DNA from: Apoderus coryli
Lineage: Eukaryota; Arthropoda; Insecta; Coleoptera; Attelabidae
Direction of reading: 5' to 3'
Length of the DNA: 64,000 nucleotides
Assembly (NCBI GenBank): GCA_911728435.2
Contig: OU452210.1
Span: 15,112,442 to 15,176,441 of the forward strand
In this document: positions 11,301-22,800 of the stretch, piece after piece
How positions within the stretch are numbered: position 1 is the stretch's first letter
Layout of the letters: each line of letters starts with the position of its first letter
The notes under the pieces: model-generated
Database searches by the model: none
What the model saw: the letters and a program-made list of their open reading frames with translations, nothing else
Told to the model about the DNA's origin: nothing
Position numbers and translations under genes: made by a program

Positions 11301-13054
11301 ACAATTACCTGGGGAAATTAGACAGGGATTTATTTTAGATGAAATGTTTCGTCATTTTTCTTTCTTACTTCTAGCTGAAATGTGAGACAAACATCCATTT
11401 TGGTTAGCTGGGTGTCCGAATCAGCAGAGTCTCCTTCAAGTTTCGCTAAAGATCCTTGGGATCTAAAAGAAGTAACATAATTCATCAAAATGTGCTTCAC
11501 ATTATACGGATTATTATGGTTATGCAACCTGTGATTATAGCGTTTTATTTTTGGTAAGCCGTATTTAGAATCCATAGAGCCTTTAGATACCGGAAGAGCC
11601 TCAAGATTCGCCATCAATAGATTAATCGATGATTTTAGTTCTTCAATATAAAGCGATTCCATCTCTTTTAAGACGAATTTGGGCATAAGCTTGCGGTTCT
11701 AAAATTGGTATTATTTCTATATCAGTACTAAGCCTAATTATTATATTTTATACAAGGTGTGCCAACAGTGTTATCTGCTTTGTTATAACATTTTGCGATA
11801 ACAAAACAGATATTGCTCTCCCAATTGGTTAAATAAACATACCTTTTCCATTTCGGCGACCCTTTGCATTCTTCCATCCAATTCTCTTCGTATCGCAGCT
11901 GCTTGTTCGTCAGCTGAATCCAACTAAAATTAAAACAATTTGATGAAGTATATTTAGAAAATATGCATTATTACTAAATTGTTACCATTAAGGCATTAAA
12001 CAGAATTTGATGTTCAAATTTTTTAACACCCAAAATTTGCTGGAACATATCGTAAAGTTGTTCTTTCGACAAAATGAGCTCTGAATTTAGGTTCTGTTGC
12101 ATTCTTGATCTTTTAGTTTCGTCGTCTTGTACTAAAAGAGTAAATAATACGAGTTGAATAGAAATAATATTCAGTTGATAGTGGTACCAACCTTTGAGAA
12201 TGCAATCAAACTTTGCCATCCAAGAAGTGAACACAGTTTCTTTACTGAGGCCTTCCATTTCTGGTAGAGACCTAACTCTTTTCTCAATATTGTTTCTGAA
12301 AACTTCGCGGAAGTCATATTGGGAACAGGCACCTGACTGAACCATTTTAACAACCCTTTCGGATTTTAAAAATACATCATAATAATTTTGAACGGCGTTC
12401 TGGAAGGCTTCATCTGCCATTATTTGTGTTTCACCTTTAAGGAAACTCTGGAACGTGAAGGGAATTGTAATGTTGGTTAGTTAACAATTTTGATAAAATA
12501 ATTACCTGAAATCTATTTACAATTGCATCCAACTGATGCCTAGTAATTTTGGTTTGCCTTCGTGTCATGTCTGTCGGTTGCTTGGCGTTAAAGGGATAGG
12601 CGATACACCTCGATATAAATACATATAATTGTATTTTTCTTTTCCTTTCTTCCTCTTCGCGTTCCTGTTTTTCTTGCATATCCACCTCAGTTTTCTCCGA
12701 AGCAACCGATGGCGATGGACTTGTTGGTCGAGGCAAAGAATTTGCTCTTGACGAAGACCCATTGCTGTGGGTCTCCGTTGAGACGGCACTACTCGGTGAC
12801 AATGACCTTTGTAACGATATATTATTGGGAACTGCTAAGATACCACTACTTTCTGAGCCATGGGAATGGTAGGGAGATGCTTCCGCCTAAGATTAGAAAA
12901 CAATTCATTTTTTGCTCAAAAATTTTTTTTAACTAATTACCGGGTGTTGATGAGTTTGGTGATGAGGATGATGTACGGGTGGATGGTGTCCACCATGATG
13001 TCCTTGTACATTTTCTTCTTCACTATCTTCTTCAGATGAAGATGGATCTATCAT
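5310..13054 (-). CDS. Cadps: Calcium-dependent secretion activator (CAPS)
   Basis: CAPS primes dense-core vesicles for Ca2+-triggered exocytosis by binding PI(4,5)P2 and SNAREs. Coding exons in order: 13054-12941, 12886-12506, 12447-12192, 12131-11986, 11923-11843, 11698-11529, 11462-11369, 11308-11042, 10712-10430, (10327-10307), 10234-10046, 9992-9856, 9795-9608, 9538-9437, 8950-8763, 8698-8586, 6903-6747, 6684-6233, 6118-5960, 5908-5556, 5496-5310. All junctions are GT-AG and phases agree, giving 1338 residues, or 1345 with the microexon; vertebrate CAPS1 is about 1350. Order: acidic/His-rich and Ser-rich N-terminus, C2 region (about 395-510), PH domain (about 520-635, with [20 protein letters not shown]), MUN/MHD region (about 770-1115, with [20 protein letters not shown] and [19 protein letters not shown]), and a C-terminus ending GGGSSWF. 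The start ATG follows an in-frame TAG. Intact. Confidence 0.95.
7435..7671 (-). other. GC-rich exon-like island in a Cadps intron
   Basis: The intron after the exon ending NEEHYAE contains a GC-rich block unlike its AT-rich surroundings. On the minus strand a plausible acceptor (TATATGTAG) precedes 78 open codons in phase 0, the phase needed after the upstream Cadps exon. They are rich in Ala, Pro, Gly and Ser (for example [17 protein letters not shown]), then stop. No strong in-frame donor was found. It could be an alternative, perhaps terminal, Cadps exon, a retained piece of another gene, or a regulatory CpG-rich element. A second frame is also open through most of it, which weakens the coding case. 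Confidence 0.3.
7603..7624. repeat. GC-rich hairpin (8-bp stem)
   Basis: AGCGGGCG at 7603-7610 pairs with CGCCCGCT at 7617-7624 around a GGTTAG loop. It sits at the centre of the GC-rich island in the Cadps intron and is one of the most stable short inverted repeats seen in the window. Confidence 0.6.
7954..8465. mobile_element. TA-flanked MITE in a Cadps intron (about 512 bp)
   Basis: The left end reads TA|CAAGATGTGTCACCAAA and the right end, read inward on the other strand, TA|CAGGATGTGTCCCAAAA. The inverted ends are similar over about 16 bp and both are bordered by TA, the target used by IS630/Tc1/mariner elements. No transposase is encoded; the open frame at 8184-8468 has no recognised domain. 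The same kind of end, TACAGGGTG or TACAGGATG, recurs across the window. Confidence 0.45.
10307..10327 (-). CDS. Cadps: Probable 21-nt Cadps microexon
   Basis: Between the two exons that encode the PH domain lies a 21-nt segment with a T-rich acceptor (TTTCTTTATTTTTAAG) and a consensus-like donor (GTAAGC). Spliced in, it keeps the frame: the upstream exon ends in phase 1 and the downstream exon starts in phase 1, and the insert encodes ANLMVGT. It would lengthen a loop of the PH domain just before DLEGGRFFF, where vertebrate CAPS has PQPG. Transcript evidence is needed to tell whether it is constitutive or regulated. Confidence 0.55.
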
Positions 13055-15119
13055 CTTCTATCTGCCTTTATTGTATCAACCTATTAAAGATTCAATAAAA
13101 CCAAATAGTACAGGAACTTATTTAAATTCATAAAGAGTAAAAAGTTAAACCAAGTCTTCTTTTGACCTTTATAAACGTCCATATTATTCGAAACTAACAA
13201 CCATATCGATCAAATACTAGAAAAGAAGATATCTATTATGTCCGCCCTGTATTCTGTAGGTATAAATATAACCCAAGGGCAAATAAAAGTTTCGTGTTAC
13301 CCCAAAAAGGGTGATTTCATTGTTAGGGAATGATAAGCGCATTTATTATAAGCTTTTAATTAAAGCGTTATGAATGTACCATGTTAAGTTTACATTCACA
13401 TTGAAAAACAAGCATATTCGCAATTCCAAGCTATTATGAGTAGGTACAAAAGAAACTTGGTACTTATTAACTGTAGTTGAATAATGCGCTAAACCCAGTA
13501 GGTAAAACTAGACCGAGGATATGTGACTCCTTACACAAGAAAATCAATATTTTATATACGCATTTTTTCAGTAGTGTCTCGCCATTTTGTCATAGTGCTA
13601 ATTAAATCATTAATATGGCTGTTTTCAAAACCTTAATCCCAAAAAATGTACAACGCTTTATGCTGGTACTTAAATTTAACATCGATATCTGTACCTGTAT
13701 TCCTTCGTAATATGAATATAAACTAAGTAAGTTTATAGCGAAAACCAGATAATAATAATATAAAATATCGCAATATAATACAGGGTGTCCCAAAATAAGA
13801 CACAGTGACATAAAATATTCTTGTCTACCTAAACTTATTTCGAAATTTAATATTAGCAAAGTCATAATAACGTTGTCAGATTTAATTTGCGCTGTAACTT
13901 CTGTATCTTGAATATAAAAGCAAATTTTCGATGTTGCTTACATAACTGAAACATTCTCAAACAATACTGCAACAGACTTGAGTTCTCCAATATTAAGTAT
14001 GTGAATTTTTTGGTATCAAAACACTTTAGCTAATTAACTTAAAATATAACCAATTGTAATTAATAACGAGTTTCAGAAAAAATTATTTCTGTTTACCCTG
14101 TAGACAAATTTTAAACAAATTCGTGCAGTTTAATAAGATGCGTTTAATGACTCTTATTTAATTTTTTAAATATTTTTGAGCATAAGAATATGTACTTAAG
14201 AACTCATATTTTAAAATTCTTACGCAACGGGAAATTGTCTAGATGAAATATCGACATTTAAAGGAAACTACAAGGGAAATTAGCATTAATCCTCGATAAG
14301 TTGCCAGTTGTTTTTTCATACATCGCAATTACACTCTTTCTGGATAATTTTATCACCAGAAAGTACAGAATTTTTCAGGCTAAACTAATCTAAGCAAAAA
14401 GGTTAAGTAAAATTTTAAGGATTAATAAAAAATAATACGCCCGATGAACTTGTTCCAGTAATTGATTATATATTAGTTTTCGACATTAAGCTTTTCTTTA
14501 CATTTATTATAAACACGACTAATCATCTCCAGAAGTGGGACATGCCAATTAATAAACACCCTGTAGAATCAATTAAATAATTAGGAAGAATACGATATTG
14601 GTTTCAGTTGCAATATAGGAATTTCTTTAATAAATGACTTGACAACAGCGCGTGAATATTATTGATCGCATGCAAATGAATATATACATTCGTAATCTAT
14701 AGTAAAATATCTACTTAATCAAATTAATATATCATGAAAAGCCACAGAAAAACAATTAATATACCTCCCCCATTTCTACTACGCAATACGGATAACTTTA
14801 AATTAATTAATTTTAAAAATTTCAATACAAATCTTGTACAATTGACAGATCGTTTGAAAAAAAAAAAACTTATATCTAGAATTTATAATAAATCAGCTTG
14901 ATCAATAAGTTGTTTTGAGTATGTGTTAAAAAAATAACTACTTAGCGCTTATATAGGTCAAAGCTTTTAACATATTTCCTACTACAAAAAAAATTGAAAA
15001 ATAAAATTTGAATGAAAATAAAATAGCTAGCTACGCCTGCTGAAGTTTCCGTTCGACATAAAAATATATTAATAAAACTTTATATTACCTTCATATAATA
15101 CATCCTCTTTTTGGATCAC
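13055..15119 (-). other. Upstream region / probable 5' UTR intron of Cadps
   Basis: An acceptor-like TTTAATAG lies about 30 bp before the Cadps start codon, which suggests an intron in the 5' UTR reaching toward 15.1 kb. The stretch is AT-rich and carries TACAGGGTG-type transposon ends at 13781, 14100 and 14563. The open frame at 13602-13865 is not supported by any motif. Confidence 0.35.
13781..14563. mobile_element. Possible TA-flanked element with CAGGGTGT ends
   Basis: The left end reads TA|CAGGGTGTCCCAAAA and the right end, on the other strand, TA|CAGGGTGTTTATTAA. A second inward-facing end, TA|CAGGGTAAACAG, lies at 14100, so the true right boundary could be there, giving a 320-bp element. 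Inverted similarity is limited to about 8 bp. No transposase is visible. Confidence 0.35.
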
Positions 15120-15275
15120 CTGCTAGCAGACAAAGTATTTTTGAAATGACAGAGCGAGAAGTTTCTTAGACCTGCATTTGCCACAACTCGCTAAAACCGA
15201 ATAAGGATCAATCGGGCGTCGGCGTTCTAGCACTAGGCGTCACCATCGGCGTCGATTATTATGCGACAAAAGGGA
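15120..15275 (-). promoter_or_regulatory. Candidate Cadps promoter / non-coding first exon
   Basis: A short CpG-dense block (around 15205-15265, with repeated GGCGTC) stands out from the AT-rich background. On the minus strand a donor-like GCAG|GTGATC occurs at about 15120. Together with the acceptor just before the Cadps start codon this would make a 5' UTR exon here. This rests on composition and splice-like sites only. Confidence 0.3.
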
Positions 15276-16782
15276 TAGGGGAATGCGAGATCGTTAATTA
15301 GCGTGGTTTTGTATTCATTTTTAAAACAAAACGCAATTTGCGGAGATTAATATTCTTTAAAATAGACATGTATAAATCAATGTTTATTGTCATTTTCAGG
15401 AGCTATAAATTTTTATTTACAGTTGCTTCCTGAAGATTCCAGTAAACAGTCGAAATTTTGGTCACATTAAGCAAGATTTCAAAAAGATTCTTCCATTGTA
15501 TAAGATACTGTGGTGCAGCTTTTTCATTCAGACAAATTGCCTAAATATACTCTGTAATGCTTTCCTGAAACACAATTTACTTAGGAACATTTTCATGGAT
15601 TTACAGTTGGGCTTAGTTCGCCAATTAGTTTACAATAGTTTCCCCCTATTCAAAAACGCATTCGCGCTATCACTGTCCTATGCGCTATGGTATTAGCGCC
15701 TCGACTGATCCTCCCTCTTAGTGTTCTGCAACAATTATTGACCACCAATAAAAAAATAACAACTGGAAAAGCTTTTGTTTTCTCATAGGTATTATTCCGA
15801 AAAATCAATAATAAAAAAAATACAAACAACACATGAGCATACAAAAATAAACAGTTATTTTTGCATGGATTATGTATTTTTGCGTTAAGTACATTTTCAC
15901 TGTAAATTTAATCAAAACTTTTAGGATATTTTCATTACAACTAACTTTGTTTAACATTTTTAAAAACAATTTTGCTTATATTATTAACTCTGCAAAGTAT
16001 CCACGTATAAAATATAAAAATATTAATGTTCCTAAGAGACATAAAAAAATAAAATTTATACAATAAATAGGCCATCTTACAAAAATTAACAAAGCATTAG
16101 TTAGTGTTAATAGTAATAATTCAAAATTAAAAAACTAAAATTGTCATGATCCCTGAAATGCAAAATGATTATCATATTAAAAAAATAAAACTAATTTAAA
16201 TCAGACTTTTATGTTAGTATAACTATAAAACACACATATTCAAACGTAAATAATTTGTTAAATACGAAAATTTTATACAGTACTATTCATACATAATGTC
16301 GCTATTTAAAATATATTTTTAAAAACAGTAATGCGGTATACAGTATGTATCAATTTCTAAATATAGATCAGTGGTATACATTTTAAGTAAATTACTTAAA
16401 TTTAATTGTTATACCCTGTAATGGTGAGTTATAAAATCACGGATGCATAGAGTGGTTTGAGGTAAATTAGGCTATTTAGATTTTACTTGGGCTTGCTATT
16501 TATTTTTGAAGATATTTTCGATTAATATAATACTGTGAAACTAACTTTATTATTATGAATTTGGAGATACCATATTTACGTTTGTTTATAAAATATATAT
16601 TTTGAGTAAAGGTCTCAAATTATTATTTTCCAATAAATATTGTCAACATTCTTTGTTTTTTTTTTAATTTTATGAAATACTACTAATATGATTATATTAA
16701 GAGTATTCACTTTATAAAAAACACAAGCTTCTTCGCTTTGTCTATCAAGTTTTTTTTTTCACAAAATATATACAACAAAATA
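15276..16782. other. Intergenic, no gene seen
   Basis: AT-rich sequence lies between the candidate Cadps promoter and the 3' end of srGAP. Open frames at 15496-15696 and 15872-16066 lack motifs and splice context. A CCCTGTA end near 16415 resembles the dispersed TA-flanked termini. Confidence 0.5.
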
Positions 16783-16788
16783 TTTATT
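16783..16788 (-). terminator. Candidate polyadenylation signal of srGAP
   Basis: Read on the minus strand this is AATAAA, about 95 bp beyond the srGAP stop codon. Similar hexamers occur further downstream. Confidence 0.35.
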
Positions 16789-16883
16789 TGAATAAATCTC
16801 CATATTTTGAAAAAATGCTAAAATCTCAAAAATATACTCTTAAACTTACACCTATGATTGTTCTCAAATTATACAAAATTAAC

Positions 16884-19800
16884 TTAAGTAGGTAAATCCT
16901 GTGTATCTTTGCACATCACTTCTGTAGAAACAGATCTTAATGGTACAGTATTAAATACTGGTTTCTTTAGCACCAAAGGTTTCGATTTCATTTGAGGCTT
17001 AAAAGTACTTGTAGATGATGATGTACTACCTAACGTTGCGTACTTTCTCTCTGTCATTGGACTAGTAATAGCGACTAATTCTGAATTTTCTATATGAATT
17101 TTAGTGTTTTTCTTCAACGTATTTTGATTTTGTTTAGCAAAAGTTTCTGCAGCTGTCTGCATTTCTGGACTTTCTACATCTGGTATAAGGACTTTTTCAG
17201 TTGCCGCAGGCGATGACTCTGTTAAATGTGCATTCGAAACAACTAACAAGGATTTTGATATTTGTTCTTTGGTACTTGAAGCTACTAATAAAGGTAAATC
17301 CATAACTAAATCAGGAGTATGATTTTGTCGAGACATATATGGTTCTGATAGTCTATGAGTTTTTAGAAGTGGAGAAGTTGGAGGTATTGTTGCTTCTAGA
17401 TTCGCTCTTCTCTGCCAAAGTTCACGATTTTGATTGAAATTCACATTAGATTCGTCGATTTCAGCTTCTTGATTTCGATTTTCAATGTTATCATTTTTAG
17501 CTTCAATTGAGTTGGGCAACTCAACTATTTTTACACTATTTGTAGGAGCTACATCAATAGATGTATTACGATGAGGTAAAACAGGACTATTTCTAATCGA
17601 ATCAATTGGTTTCGGAAGTAAATTATTCTGAAACAAAATGATTTCATTGAAATTAAACTACAAACATAGTTTAAGCCATGATCAAATAAGACAACACTAA
17701 TCATGCTAAGTGACGAAGTTAGCGCAACTAATTAATTTAATCCCTTAATTGTTTTGTGATTAACCAACTTCAAAAAAAACAAACTAATACATGCATTAAA
17801 CAATCAATTGAGACACATCCCTTACCTACTTCTTTTATCACAAATACATTAATAGAGCGCAACTTTTGTGAATAGAGTGTCCCAAATTGGTGGCACAGGC
17901 ATTGTTGGATGTATTGCTATTTAAAATGTTTGAAGATTTGATTGCTTTGGGAGTATCATAGTATTCTAATTGTGATGATTTTTTACTCTGAAAATGGTTC
18001 GTCTTCTGATTAAAAGTGGCAATTCGATTTTCACTTACCACCAATTTGTAGAAACAGGTGGAAAAAACTTTTTCATGTATAAAAAACTTGATTAGCAAAT
18101 GCTAATAATTAAATTACTCGTTGATATAGGCCAACCCAGAACAAATTATGAATTTGAATCCATAGTACGCAACAACACCTTTCCCAGATGCATGCATCAG
18201 CAATTTGGGACATACTACATAAGTATATGATGAAATATTTAGCTTCATCTAATAAGAATTTGTAGTCAAAGCCAAAAAACATCGTAAAAGTTAATAAACG
18301 TTGGAGAACAAAGGAAAATAAAATGTATTTTACAGTGATTACAAAAACAACGTATAAAAATAATTTTAGATTCATTGAATTAATTGTGGTTTTTGAAAAC
18401 ACTGTGTATCAATCCAAGGACATTAATAAAATTTTGTTAAAAGTGAATGTGTGCTCACCTTTCGATTCAGCTGTCTGATTGTTGGCTCTAGATAATGTCT
18501 AAATAAAACAAAATTAACAAAAGACCATTATTTCTACACTGTTACACTAAAATCTCACAAAAAGCAACACCGCTGGAAAAAGCATCGATATTAAAATCAA
18601 AAGTAAAATAAAATAAACTTTTTCTAAAAAATCGTTTATTGTATATTTTTTTTCCTAAATACAAAATATTATTCAACTGGTTTTCTAAATATATAAACAA
18701 TATATAGAATAACAACAATCTTCGGAGTTATTTATTTAATAAAGGATAACAGATATCTTTACAAAAATCTCAATTTTGTCATAAATTATAAAAATAAATG
18801 CAAGCACATAAATGTTTTAAAAATCAACCATGCACATGCATCTAAATAATTAACAAAAAGAATAACTCCACAAAAACATAAACAATTTTGTCACATGCAA
18901 ATTATATTAAAGCAACAAATCGCAATTCGTTACAATATTTAAATAATATCCTTCAAATATTGAAGTAAATAATATCACATTGGTACAGTGTAATGTGATG
19001 TTTAGCACATTACTGAAGAGCGAAATATCTGAACACTGAATGAGAAACTTATGCTCGAATTTTTTTAATCGGAAGAAGGAGTGCATTAGTAATATTCAAA
19101 TCAGGGTCATACTCCACATATACCTGTTTATATTAAAATTATCAAGACACAACATGTTTGGTATGTAAAAAAGTGATGATTTTTCTATAAATAGATATTT
19201 TAGAGTATGACTCCAATTTGATATTAAAATTTTTCGAAAGACAATATTTCGGACAATTTTAAAATTATTAAATTGTAACGGGGGCAATCTAAAGGGTTTT
19301 TTTTTGCAAGCGCTACTGATTGAACGATAGTAGAAGTAATTTTTACGCCACTTTAACATTTCACCTTTCATAGGGATTTACTTAAAATTTCTGTCAATTA
19401 AATTCCAGACTTTATTGATTTTGACGAGTTAGATTCAAAAATTCGTAAGTAAAGATGTTTTTTCATCAAAACAAGGCACCTGCTCACAAGTCAGAAAGCC
19501 ATAGGAAACAGCGAATTGTAGCCAATTCCAGATTTGTCTCCCTGACTATCAAATGTTTCCAAACCCGACAAATTGCTGTCTATTAATTATATTGAAAAAT
19601 AAAACGAAAGAAAGTGTTTTTCATTTGAATTTGTAAAACTTTTTCGATTACTCTCGAATAGGTTAGTTGAATTTCTAAACCCAAAATGCAGCACGTAAAG
19701 CCACAAATAAGAATTGAAGATATTTTTATACTAATGTTTAAATGAGAAAAAACGAATATTCTAACCCTCAGTTAGGTATTTCGCCCAAAAGTAATAACAT

Positions 19801-22800
19801 TACTGCAAAACAACGGGAGCAGCTACTAAAAACAAAATACTTTTGCACAGCCAACACCTAAAAACTAAACAGTAGTTTCTAATACCTCTCTAGCTTGATT
19901 CATTATCACTGGTGTATTGGTAGTGTTAGTTGGATCGTCACTAGAATGTGAAAGACCTGTTTCAGACACTTTTGTCCAAGTCATTTGCGTACACTGTATT
20001 ATCGGTGAATTATTCATCGATGCTGAACTTTCTGATAGAACTGAATCATTTGAACTGGACGCTCTTCGCTGAACCGATTCTTCCGATGAACTCGATTTTA
20101 TTATCGCGCTAATTTTTTCCCTTTCTTCATCTCTGAAACAAATAAATATATAAAAGCGGAAAAACTTCAGTTTTAGTAAGGACTTACTTCATCTTTAAAG
20201 AAATATATTTGTCAGGAACTAAACCTTCTTGCCCATTGATCGCTCCTCTCCACCAATCACTAGATATTTGTGAGTACAGTACCACTACATCACCTTTTTT
20301 CAATGACAATTCTCGATCTGATCTGGCAGCAAAATCAAATTGAGCAGTCGCCTCTATACTATCTGAATCTAAAAAGAAATAACTAGAGTAGTAAATAATT
20401 CCCACTTTAATAAAATGATTTCAATACCATCTTCGGACGGGCACACATCAGTTTCATCCTGGGATTGTTCCAAAGGAGCATCACCGATTTCTCTGTAACA
20501 AGTTACGTGTTTTGGTGAAGCGGTAAGACGTCTTTTCTAATTGTAATTATGTACTTACTGATAATCCGAATGTGGAGAAATGTACTTTTCGTAGACTGTT
20601 CCACCGTCATTAGGAAATATGTCATCGTGATAGATAATAATATTTTTAATAAGTTCATTAACTTGATTTTGGTACTGTACTTGGTCTTTATCATCTGGCA
20701 CAGGTACTAAAGTTGGTCCAAAACATATGGCTAAATTATATGGATCCATCATATTTTCATCGGAAAATTCGGATAAGTGATTTAGAAATGCAAACAGATA
20801 TCGTAAAACTATCATTATAGGCCTTGGTAGACTAACAACTAATTCTTTCATTTTCGTCACAAATTCACGTTTAGATTCCAACTCTTGAAAATAATTAAAA
20901 AACGTTTATGAAAAAATAAACATAATGTTAACCTCATCAACTCACGAGCTAATTGCATGAAATGCTCAAAATATATCGTAGGAAATAGTGGCTCACGCAG
21001 TTCTCTTAAATAAAGTTTCAAAACACCAGCTACACTGTTTATGTCAGACGCATCTGTCATATCCGCCAAAGGATCTTCACCACGCTCAAACCATTCACGA
21101 AAATTATTGATTTCTACTTGAGATCCAGACACTCTAAATATACCCTGATGATGTAACCCTGAAACATACACAAACAATATTGTTGCTGAAGATAATTTTA
21201 ATAATAATTAATTACCGTATAAATTAATAACTCTTATACAAGATCTCATAATTAGTGGTATATCTTGATTAGTTGCCTCCTGATATTCTTCAATAGATCC
21301 TCCAAAAAGTTTTGGTTGTCCACTAATTTGTAATCGTCCGATTCTTTTACGTTTTGGCGTTTTAGTTACTGGGGGTTTCACAACTAACTGTCCTAGTTCC
21401 GGTGCAACAGCTAAGAAATACTGGCGTAAATACTCTTGCTTCGCATCTAATCGTGCTATTTTCGATGTTCCCAATAAATACTCTCTGAATTTCTACAATA
21501 TAAATAACAATTAAAATAACTTAATTTCAACTTCATGATTACATACAGTCAAGTAAAATTCTTCAGTCTCTTGTCGATCTGATCTCAACTTAAATGTAAC
21601 GCATTCAGGAACTTTAACTAGTGCAGTGGCGTTTTCCCCAAAATATTGACTACAATCATAATCTTTTGCAGAAACCATATCCATTAAAGAAGTTTCAGTA
21701 GTTTCCAGTGTTTTCCAAATTTCATCAGATTCCGCTCTTAAAGTTGTTACACGATCCGAAAGGTGCGACAATCTACTTTTCATTTCCTTGTGCAGTAGTG
21801 TTTTTATCTCAGGTTCAGGGGGAGTCTAAAAAGTAAAAAGAAATTGAACATTTTGAGTTAAAACATCAGTGAATACTTTCTTACATCCAAAACAGCTTCG
21901 TCGGCTTTCAAATATTGAAACTCTATCTTCTTCGGTATCATAAACGCATTGTGATTAAATTCAAGAAATTTTTGTTTGTCTACTCTTGAATCCAAACCAT
22001 TAATACACGTCGATAAAGAATCAAGACCAAATTGTATCGATTTTTGCCTGCCTTGTTCAGCAGTAACATGCATGAGTAATGCCCTGGTAATACAGTTGTG
22101 AAACCCGAAATCCATACACTAAGAAAATGTAATCAAATTTAAAGATGCTTCAAAATTCATCACTGTACATACTTACATCCATTATGTCGGATAAATCGTC
22201 AACAAAGTATTTGTGGATTGTTGTATTTGTCGCTTCAAGACACAATTCGTATTCAGTCTTTGCTTTAAGTGCCTTAAGTTTGGCGTCTGTGTATTTATTT
22301 TTTCGCTGAAGAAAATAAAAAAGTTCAAGACATATAAACTCTGGAAACGGTCAATTATTAGATCAAATATATTCTACTTACTTTTAAAACTTCCTTCTCA
22401 ATAATTTTATATTTCTTGGACCTATCTAATTTTTCCTGTGCTATACTAGATTCTATTTTATCTCTTTGCAACTCAGCTGTTTTCAATTTCTTTTCAGCCT
22501 GATTTAAATCTGCCTGGTAACTATGATATGTTTTCATTGTTGCATTTAATTCGTGTAATATTCTAAGGATCTCCTCGTGAGTTTCTTGACCAATTTCTCG
22601 ACACTAAAATTAAAAAAAAAGGCTCAAACGTTCCTTTGTTGCAAATGTTAAGCTTTAGGAAACATTTGCATTTTGCAAAATAAAAGAAATAATATAAAAT
22701 CTGATTATATGCACCTATGTATCCCATATAGGTATAACAACAAAATAATGATGTGGACAAAGAATTATTTATTCCGTCTATATATAGAAATGCATATTCA

